Of a stretch of DNA of 64,000 bases, positions 55,428 to 64,000 are shown piece after piece. The notes beneath the pieces were generated by a model, which saw only the letters and a list, made by a program, of their open reading frames with translations, was not told where the DNA came from and searched no databases. The position numbers were made by a program, and so were the translations under genes. Origin of the DNA: Symsagittifera roscoffensis (taxonomy: Eukaryota > Xenacoelomorpha > Acoela > Convolutidae). Position 1 is the first letter of the stretch, and every line of letters begins with the position of its first letter. The stretch is taken from NCBI RefSeq assembly GCF_963678635.1, contig NC_087071.1, positions 38,341,858-38,405,857 on the forward strand, in the 5' to 3' direction.

Positions 55428-56605
55428 GTAAACACACTCCCTCAGCCAAATTGAAAAACGGTCTTTTGAGTACGATTATAGGTTGAATAAATCTCAGCAA
55501 ATAAATTCGAGTTTTTCCAATAGAAAAAAGTGGGATTGTTTCCCGGTGAATACAAAGCGGAACAAATAAAACTAAAGGACACTTCGGCCACATTTTAGCG
55601 GGAAATGCCTCCAAGACGTCTGACGATACAATATTTTGATTGAAATTGGTCCATTTAAACATTTCTTTAGAATTTCAGATCCTGGTAGAATCTAGAAAAA
55701 AAACATGTTCTTTGATTCCGAATTTGCACTCGTCTTCTAGGCCAATATAGGAGGAAACGCAAAGCTCCAAACCAAACCAGAAACAAAGAGAATCTAAATA
55801 TCTTCTGTGATTATTCAGACGCTTTTTGAGACATGCTTGCTGACGTCAACTTCAAGACTTTTGTTGATTTTAAAAAGTCTTGCCCTATCAGATTCTTTTT
55901 GAGGGCGCTGATTTTTCTTAAATTTGTTAAATGTGAAGTTACATAAGATATGCAATTGTTTCTTGGCTTAAATTTATCTACAATCTCCCAAATAGTTGAT
56001 TGTTGGCGGGCAAAGTTTATCAATGTTGTATTATTGGAAATTTGAAAAATTGAATTACTTCAATCTTATTTTTAAAAAATGGGATCAGACTGCCATTAAA
56101 AACTTCTTTTTTTTGCAAAGAGTTGCTGCTCTCTGATTAGTGAAAATCATGTCCTGAACAACACTGCAACTGAATACAAATCTGACTACCTTAGAAATAA
56201 TTAAGGATAACAGTTCATTTAAAGGGGAGACAAAATACCAGAAACTATCAATTTCTGCTTCGAAAGATCTCTCTTCACGTAATTTAAGCTTTTTGACGTT
56301 TTACAAAAAAGCAAAATGACTCTTTTATAAATATAATTTTACCCCTATTTTTTCATTCTATGATTTGACGATGTTACTGTACAGGCTTTTGAAAACGACC
56401 GAATATTTGTGCTCGGGTTGTTTTTTGTTCTGATTTTTAAAATTAAAACTTGGAAAAGTTTGAATAACTTTGTTTCCTTTAATTTTTTTTTCATTTGTTT
56501 TCAAGGCCAATTAACTCTATAGACCTTACAAGACAGTGGAACGAGAGCAGTTGACGTAGATTTGAACACGAATGATACTTAATGTTCAATTAAGAATGCA
56601 ACTAT
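55428..56605. other. No gene assigned
   Basis: A 113-residue minus-strand frame (55321-55662) overlaps the candidate plus-strand exon; I have no basis to call it real. Confidence 0.35.
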
Positions 56606-58500
56606 TCAGACCAACAACAACAAATCAACTGCACCTTTTGTTTCAGGCGTCTCAAGCTGGAGCTCATCAAGGTCAATTGGCAGGTTTTCAGACAGCAAAC
56701 TGAATTTTAACCCGAAAGATCTAAGAATTGTACAAAATTCAAGCACTTGTGCGTTATTTAGTTGTGTGTACACACATCCAGTAAAATGTATCACTAAAGA
56801 TAGGTTTATTTTTCCGAATTTATTCAGTGTAAATGAGTTTTGTTTTAATTGAGTACTTCAACTTTTAAGTTTGGCTCTCTCTCCGGGATTCTTCGAGTTT
56901 TGAACTTCATTTGCTTCTTTTCCGCATTTTTCCAAATCTTCAACCCATTTTTGTTAACACTCCTCCTTCGTCGGGTCGATCTTCTCGCCGGCTCCTTAAA
57001 CTGCTCGTTGGATACCCGAAAGGTTCCGGATGTTTATGCGGTTTCGTTCGTCCCGCTCGCTTTCACCGCCTCGTTTTGTTGGTTGCTTTCAGGTCACTAA
57101 ACAATCTCTCCGGTTCGATGACGCCTTGATCCTCGCCATTCTTGTCCTTGCTTGACTCATTGATTCGTCGTCTGTTCGGGTTTTCGATTTCGTTTCTTTC
57201 GCCATGTTTTTGAGGGATAAACTTTGGCTTTTCCGCTCCGATTGAGAGTATTTTACTATGTAAAAAATGATGTGCCCGCTATCGATGAGCCTACTGTGTT
57301 CGCGCCTTGATAACTTGTCCTGGGGTGCTCGTTTACTTGGGCCACGTGCTACGTTTCAGTTTTTCTTTTGTTTTTTCGGATCTAAATACAACACCGCTCT
57401 GTTTTAACAACTGTTTTTTTGGAAGAATGCATTTAACCATATATGCCTTTGCGGATAATTTGAGTCAAGTGCCCCCGTTACCTGTTAGACTATTTTTCTG
57501 CCTCGGGTACAGTTGTCTTGCAATTTTTCAGCCAAAGTGGTTCTTATGGATGGGTCAGTTCGATCTACACCTCGGCGATCTTGTGTTCATCCAATACCCT
57601 TGGTGTTTTCTTAATATGTGAGCCCATTATCAGATCACTCAATTTTTCTCCGTCATCCTTGTTAAACTCGATGTCGGTATCCCGTCAGGTGGACTCATCT
57701 AAACATCGTCGTTTTTAGTTATTATATGTTGTTCCGATCCAAATTAGAAAAGTACCCGGTTGCTTGATCCATGTGCATTTTCGTAGTTCGACCATGAGCT
57801 GCAAAATATATCTTTAAGAATTTGAGTATCCTTTTAGACTTGTTAGCTGAGTATAAGTCTGCGGATGGCAAACGTGTGAACGCTTCTACCGCTACTAGCG
57901 CGTACTTTTTCCGGTAGCTTACATAATTTACTAGTCAGCCGATGTCCAAATGGACCATTTCATTTGGCTCCCTCGGTTTACACAATTGGTCTTCAGTTGA
58001 AAATTTCTAGCGTAGGATTTTTACCTGCTTCCAGGCAGCGCTTGAAATACTTGGCGATGCCTAAGAGATTGCGATGCATCATCAAGAAACATAAAACAAT
58101 CGAGGAGCCCAAACGTTTGTCTCGTCCGTGGTGATTGTGATGGAGCCTGTTCATCGCCGACTGGGTTGGTGCCTTTGGAATAGCTAAGCGGACATCCATC
58201 CACAGGCAATTTTAAGTTACTGCAAAAACGTTATAATGATGAGGATAGTACTGGCTCATGCGCGTTACTGTTTTCCTCATCTTTGAGTTCCTGTCCAGTA
58301 TGACGACTCTTAACGAGTTTAAGGTTAGGTAAATCCGGGTAATCAATATTAGTCAGTCCGGGTAAATCGGGTACTCAGCCCGTCGGTATAACGGAGAAAA
58401 GTCTCTGTATTGTAAAATGGGTAAAATGCCTGGGTTATTGATGAGCAAACCGTAGAATAGTGTTCTGTATTTTCGTCAAAATTGCGTGTGGTTTTTTTTC
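56606..58500 (-). mobile_element. LTR retroelement fossil, integrase region
   Basis: Less AT-rich than its surroundings. The minus strand around 57700-58200 encodes sequence typical of the integrase core of Ty3/Gypsy-like elements, including an EMVHLDIG-type stretch and a KYALVAVEAFTR stretch. Lower coordinates continue with pol-like and then unclear sequence. It is old, with multiple breaks (several at least) and no recognisable RT or LTRs here. It may be related to the gag fossil at 1-2830, which is on the same strand, but nothing ties them directly. Confidence 0.6.
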
Positions 58501-59353
58501 AGGGGAGTTACACCAATATTGGAATAAAAATTTGGAAAATTAATTGAGGGTTTAGTTCGCATTGCTTTTTAGCACCACGTTAAGACCTGCATTGCCTGAC
58601 TGAGGAAACTTTTTACTTTTATTTTACATTTTTTGGTTTTTCCGGAGAATTAAAAATTGTCATTTCAACTTGAATTGACGTAACAGCTCGAGAACAAAGT
58701 TTGATTTTAGGCCGCTCGTCTTTTCAGAAACCTTTCCGTGTGCAATTATCGTGATTGGCTGATTTTCTTTTGGTTTCTTCCTTGCAGATACTCTTCAAAC
58801 AAAGTGTCTTTGAAACTCCGCCAGCATCGTAGGTTAATTGTAAGACTCATTTTTGTGTCAGTGGTGTGTATACCTAGACTTGTTCTTGTATAATTGCTTG
58901 TTCATTTCTCTTGATTCCAATTGCAATAATTTATACTCCCGTTTTTCGTTACCATAATTATTTTTTGACACCAAAATTTTTCGTAGTGCTTTTATCTGAA
59001 ATTAGTTGTAGTGTTACAATATGTTCTGCGTTAAATAATTGGTTTATTTCTCTGTCTACTTAAACTGAGAACTAACAGACATCCCACGACCTTTCTGCTG
59101 TATATGTTTCGAACGATCGAAAATTTCTGACTCAAATAATGCGTTTCGAGTTTCATTTATTTATAAACTATTACTGAAAAGGACTTGCAAATATAATTTT
59201 GCCTAGTCCGTCAGTGTTGTCTCTGTATCCTGTCCCATCAATTGTGCACCAACTCGTGTCCTAAAATCCCATCAAGTCGCACTCCAGGATAGATAAGTGA
59301 TTAGCGCCGCCCACTCTTTTCGATCGTCTTCTCCGCCTTTCCCAGATTATGAA

Positions 59354-60447
59354 CCCAGGATGACCAAAAATACTAGTCATACAATTTCCATATATGGAAA
59401 AATGCTAGTCATACACTTTTCATGCAATTCCATACGTACAGAAAATTGCATGAAAGGTCTATGATTAGTATTTTTTTCATATATGGAAATTGTATGACTA
59501 GCATTTTTCCATAAACCAAAAATATTGAGTTTTTACATTTTAATTTCTCAAAACTTTGTGGTTGTGTTCGTAATCGAACACAAATTACATAAACCTTGAT
59601 TACTTAAACGTAGTAACCAACGGTTTGTCCTTCTCGCATTGAAAATGCATTGGATACAGCCTGATATGTGTTACTTCTGTCTGAGACAAACAATATAAGG
59701 AAAGTAATGAACTTTTAGATTTTGGCAATAATTTTCAAAGATGATTATTTCTAAAATTTGAATTTTTAAATTACCAAACATTGATCAAGGCATTCAAAAA
59801 CATGTCATACAAAAGAACGAGGAGTTTTAAGCGTTTTTGAAAAAAGTTATGAAGAGAAAAGGAAAAAAAATCCAATTTTAGTATATCCAGGACTACGTTA
59901 TGCACACAAAAAATTAAATTTTGCATGCAAAATTTTTTTTCAAAAAATGTTTGTTTGAATACGAAAATCACTTTGCGGTTGAAAAAAAAACATAAAAAAA
60001 TTTTTGTCGTCGCCATCAAAAAAATGCTAGTCATACAATTTCCATATATGGAAATTGTATGACTAGTGTTTTTTTTCAGAAAACAAAAATAAAAAGTCAA
60101 AGTTTTCTGTCGTAGCAGCCCAAAAAACGCTTAAATGCTTTGCCAGCAGTTGAATTGATTGTTCAAAGCTTTTTTTTCACAAAAAAAATTTAAAAAAAAA
60201 AGTTCTAATCATACAATTTCCATATATGGAAATTGTATGGTTAGCATTTTTTTTTCATACCATTTTTTTAAATTTTATTTATGAAGAGACACCAATTTCG
60301 ATACCAAAACAACTATTAAAAACCTTTAAAGTTCGATTAAACTCATTTTGCTAAAATGCATGAAATTTGTATGACTAGCATTTTTCCATAGACTAAGTGT
60401 ATGAAATTGTATGATTAGCATTTTCGATCTATGGAGGTCATCCCGGG
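59354..60447. mobile_element. CCCGGGTTGACC-family element with empty site
   Basis: 1,094 bp. The left end is CCCAGGATGACC and the right end GGTCATCCCGGG, continuing inward as AAAAATACTAGTCATACAA and its complement. Copy B of the duplicated unit has the uninterrupted site ATTATGAATTCG at 63065-63076, so the insertion duplicated AA (or GAA). The interior holds perfect palindromes and the core shared with 15585-15900. No transposase. Confidence 0.9.
60027..60066. repeat. Perfect 40-bp palindrome
   Basis: CTAGTCATACAATTTCCATA followed by its exact reverse complement, with no loop. A second palindrome, 30 bp from CATACAATTTCCATA, is centred near 60224, and a shorter one near 59393. Confidence 0.95.
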
Positions 60448-61219
60448 AATTCGGTTTTATTAGAGTCAAGAAAACCGTCTTTTATCTGATGCATACGAAG
60501 TTTTGCTTCATCCTAAATCTAGTTTAGATCCGTCTCGCAGGTTAGAGTGACTGTTATCCCGCTTCCCACCCATAGCCACGTTTACTTTCCGGATACTTTA
60601 GCTTGGTGTCCTGCGCTGAGGATCTTCAATTCTACAGAGTGTTTAATCTTTATTGACATTGTCATGTTCTGGTCCGTTCCAGATGACGCGAATATTTCCT
60701 CGCCTTCTTCTTGCTGCCGAATCAATCATCCTACCTGCTTCTCCTGTTTGCTTCTCTTTCCAATTATGATATGCATACTCTGATGATGATCATTGTCGTC
60801 CCGCACCAATCCTGCTCTGGGACGTTCAGTCCACTATTTTTTTTTGCTTCTTGCCTCCCGCCACCTTTGCTCGAAGTGCCCTAGTTTGCATAGTGGGTAA
60901 CATGTCACGTTTCTAGCCTGGCAAACTGGAAAATGCTCCATGAAGAATTAGGGGCGTCGAAATTGTACCATCTCCTTCCACCTGCCGTAGTCAACCCCGT
61001 TGCGCTTCCTCGACCGCCTGTTTCTGGATACGAGAATATCACGCTTCTCTTTTAATGTTTCCGATGGTGTTCAGGCCGGATGATGATGCACATTGCCGAC
61101 AAAGCTGGCTTTCCGGTGTGAGAATTGTATCCACGCTTCTCCTCTCGTATGACAAAGCAACTCGATAAACCTATTCCGATGTTTCTGCCGAGCACATACC
61201 CTCTCATATTTAAAATGAC

Positions 61220-62279
61220 ATTATCTCGTGCAATGTCCACAAAGATCGTTCTGTTCTTACTTTTAATCTCTTCAATCGCTCACAAATCGCAACTAATTTT
61301 TTTATAGTCTAATGTTTTAGTTTTGGGACTTATTGCGAGAAACAAGCACATTTATTTTCAAACTGCATGAAATTTGAAATCAAATTTTCAAGATTTTTTT
61401 ATTGCAAACTCGCTTCTGTGTCCATAACCTAGTCTGCCCATAACGTAGTCCAGTTAGGTTGTTCACCCAAAAATTCAAAAATCACAAGTAAGTGTAAAGT
61501 ACAAAGATCACATGCTTCAAAATTTTCAAAGTAACGTTTTCTGGCCAAGTATAAAAAACTAAGTTTTTGGTATACAATTCTGAGTGAGAATGTTAACAGT
61601 AGGTTACAATGTTTTAAACATCAAATGCAGTTTGTCCGCGTAGTAACTGCCATTTACTTCCTTATGGAAGAAAATCTTTGGTTTTTGGGTTTTCGGATAA
61701 AACACAAAAAATCAAATCAAAGTAAAAACGATTATTGTACAGCTTCATAGTATAAAAAATTTCTTTTGCTGTCATCATACAACTTTAAAGATTAAAAACA
61801 TGACAAGGAAGCAGGTTATTAAATCCCAGAGTGTGGCAAAAATACTTTCTATAAAATTTCACTGTATGGAAAAACGTTATTTTTCTTTTTCAATACAATT
61901 TTTTCAATACATGAAATTGTATGAAAACGTAAGATAAGCATTTTTTCATAGTATGAAATTGTATGACAAGCAACTTTGTTAATACGGGTAATAGCTTAAC
62001 AGGTGTATATAACTGTCAATTGACAGAGTTTTTCTATTGTCTTTCTACAGACCGAAGTCAGATTTCTTGAACTAGCTAAGTTTACTGTACAAACTCATCG
62101 CAAAACAGTGTTGTCCTTCGTATTGGAAACACTTCTTATTAAATTTTGAGCTGGATAATTCAAGCAGATAGCTTGAGTTTTCTAAAGAATTATGTTTTTC
62201 TGTAAAGGTCGGTTCCGTTTTATTATAAACTGCACATTTTATCAGGTTGCAACTTTTGAATTCCGGTTGCTGCAAAAAC
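61220..62279. other. Spacer between duplicated units
   Basis: 61740-61985 is a diverged CCCGGGTTGACC-family fragment (TATGAAATTGTATGACAAGC near its end). 62025-62095 reappears inverted inside copy B at 63815-63880. No gene seen. Confidence 0.5.
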
Positions 62280-64000
62280 TTAGCACCACGTTAAGACCTG
62301 CATTGCCTGACCGATGAAACTTATTTACTTTGATTTTACATTTTTTGGTTTTTCTGGAGAATTAAAAATTGTCATTTCAAATTGAATTGACGTAACAGCT
62401 CGAGAACAAATTCTAAATTTAGGCCACTTGTCTTTCCAGAAACCTTTCCGTGTGCACAATTATCGTGAGTGTCTGATTTTCTTTTGGTTTCTTCATTGCA
62501 GAGCAGAAACTCTTCAAACAAAGTGTCTTTGATACTCCGCCAGCATCGTAGGTTAATTGTAAAACTCATTTCTGTGTCAGTGTGTATACCTAGACTTGTT
62601 CTTGTATACCTGCTTGTTCATTTCTCTTGATTCCAATTGCAATGATTTTTACTCCCGTCTTTCGTTACCATAATTATTTTTTTGACACCGAAATTTTTCC
62701 TAGTGCTTTTATCTGAAATTTGTTGTAGTGTTAAAATATGTTCTGCGTTAAATAATTGGTTTATTTTTCTGTCTACTTAAACTGAGAACTAACAGACATA
62801 CCACGACCCTTCTGCTGTACATGTTTCAAACGATCGAAAATTTCCGAATCAAAGTATGCGTTTCGAGTTTCATTTATTTATAAACTATTACTGAAAAGAA
62901 CTTGCAAAAATAATTTTGCCTAGCCCGTCAGTGTTGTCTCTGTATCCTGTCCCACCAATTGTGCGCCATCTCGTGTCCTAAAAATCCCATCAAGTCGCAC
63001 TCCAGAATAGATAAGTGATTAGCGCCGCCCACTCTTTTCGATCGTCTTCTCCGCCTTTCCCAGATTATGAATTCGTTTTTATTGGAGTCAAGAAAACCGT
63101 CTTTTATCTGATGCATACGAAGTTTTGCTTCATCCTAAATCTAGTTTAGATCCTTCTCGCAGATTAGAGTGACTGTTATCCCGCTTTCCACCCATAGCCA
63201 CGTTTACATTCCGGATACTTCAGCTTGGTCTCTTGCGCTGAGGATCTTCAGTTCTACAGAGTGTTTAATCTTTATTGACATTGTCATGTTCTGGTCCGTT
63301 CCAGATGACGTGAACATTTCCTCGCATTCTTGCTGCTGATGCAATCATTTTACTTGCTCCTCCTGCTTGCTTCGATTTCCAATGATATGCATACTCTGAT
63401 GATGATCATTGTCGTCCCGCACCAATCCTGCTCTGGGACGTTCACTCCACTATTTTTTTGCTTCTTGCCTCCCGCCACCTTTGCTCGAAGTGCCCTAGTT
63501 TGCATAGTGGGTAACATGTCACGTTTCTAGCCTGGCAAACTAGAAAAAGCTCCATGAAGAATTAGAGGCGTCGAAATTGTACCATCTCCTTCCACCTGCC
63601 GTAGTCAACCCTAGTGCGCTTCCTCGACCGCTTGTTTCTGGATACGAAAATATCACGCTTATCTTTTTGTGTTTCGGATGGGTTCAGGCTAGATGATGCT
63701 GCACTGTGCTGACGAAGCTTGCTTTCCGGTGGGGGAATTGTATCCACGCTTCTCCTCTCGTATGACAAAGCAACTAGATCAGTTGCTTTGTCATACGAGT
63801 TGCTTTGTCATATTGCACAGTAACCTTAGCTAGTTCAAGAAATCTGACTTCGGTCTGTAAAAAGACAATAGAAAATCTGACTTCGGTCTGTAAAAAGACA
63901 ATAGAAAATCTGACTTCGGTCTGTAAAAAGACAATAGAAAATCTGCCGAAATTTCATATATGTTTCTGCCGAGCACACACCCTCTCATATTTAAAATGAC
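62280..64000. repeat. Duplicated unit, copy B (cut by window end)
   Basis: Matches copy A from TTAGCACCACG onward without the 1.1 kb transposon. It carries its own insertion at about 63776-63962. Confidence 0.85.
63752..63962. repeat. Complex local insertion: palindrome plus 33-bp triplet
   Basis: A near-palindrome CGTATGACAAAGCAACT, loop AGATC, then its complement (63757-63795), is followed by a third, partial copy, then by an inverted copy of 62025-62095, then by three tandem copies of a 33-bp unit starting AATCTGACTTCGGTCTG. Copy A lacks all of this. Confidence 0.85.

Larger units (their letters stand above)
58569..61219. repeat. Duplicated unit, copy A (interrupted)
   Basis: From TTAGCACCACGTTAAGACC through GAGCACATACCCTCTCATATT, it matches 62280-64000 in the same orientation at roughly 95 percent, apart from a 1.1 kb insertion at 59354-60447. 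No convincing coding frame is shared. It may be part of an LTR element (it adjoins the integrase fossil) or a segmental duplication. Confidence 0.85.

Noticed and set aside
58569-64000. Reading copies A and B as the two LTRs of one element
   Set aside because: The spacer between them is only about 1 kb and holds no retroelement genes; the integrase fossil lies outside the pair.
1-64000. CRISPR array, bacterial operon or plasmid origin
   Set aside because: No regularly spaced repeat-spacer array and no bacterial gene organisation; the genes have spliceosomal introns.

Overview
The window looks like invertebrate animal nuclear DNA. It is AT-rich, with short coding exons bounded by GT-AG introns of up to several kb, abundant small DNA transposons, and fossils of LTR retroelements. 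The best taxonomic anchor is a LIM-homeodomain gene of the Lhx2/Lhx9/apterous group, which is animal-specific. A vertebrate-like cytosolic 5'(3')-deoxyribonucleotidase supports a eukaryotic, animal source. I cannot place the organism more finely from sequence alone.

Layout. 1-6 kb: a minus-strand LTR-retroelement fossil (gag side with two zinc knuckles), its repeat-rich leader and an LTR-like end; a related LTR-like segment lies at 35.3-36.1 kb. 6-11 kb: AT-rich dispersed repeats and small inverted-repeat elements. 11.4-30.1 kb: seven phase-compatible minus-strand exons of an unrecognised gene (293 visible residues), with element copies, an R2-like or otherwise non-LTR retroelement tail (24.1-25.5 kb) and repeats in its introns. 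31.8-32.4 kb: single-exon deoxyribonucleotidase gene, minus strand. 33.0-43.5 kb: LIM-homeodomain gene in five coding exons, minus strand, 602 residues. 46.0-48.9 kb: two-exon gene for a small secreted protein, minus strand. 49-55 kb: clustered repeats, a broken FLYWCH/MULE transposase and more inverted-repeat elements. 56.6-58.5 kb: fossil integrase region of an LTR element. 58.6-64 kb: a direct duplication of a unit of at least 1.5 kb, one copy carrying a 1.1 kb inverted-repeat transposon.

All four recognised or assembled host genes are on the minus strand. Spacing is 584 bp between the LIM-homeodomain stop and the deoxyribonucleotidase start, and several kb elsewhere, so I see no operon.

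The most unusual signal is a shared design among four or five sequence-unrelated small inverted-repeat elements (9.3-10.2, 25.97-26.28, 27.27-27.59, 45.83-46.01 and 54.27-54.62 kb). Their ends carry a short motif iterated with a 16-17 bp period in most of them, sometimes followed by a further copy 25-26 bp on, mirrored at the other end. A second, larger palindrome-rich family with CCCGGGTTGACC ends has many copies, and one has a matching empty site inside the window.
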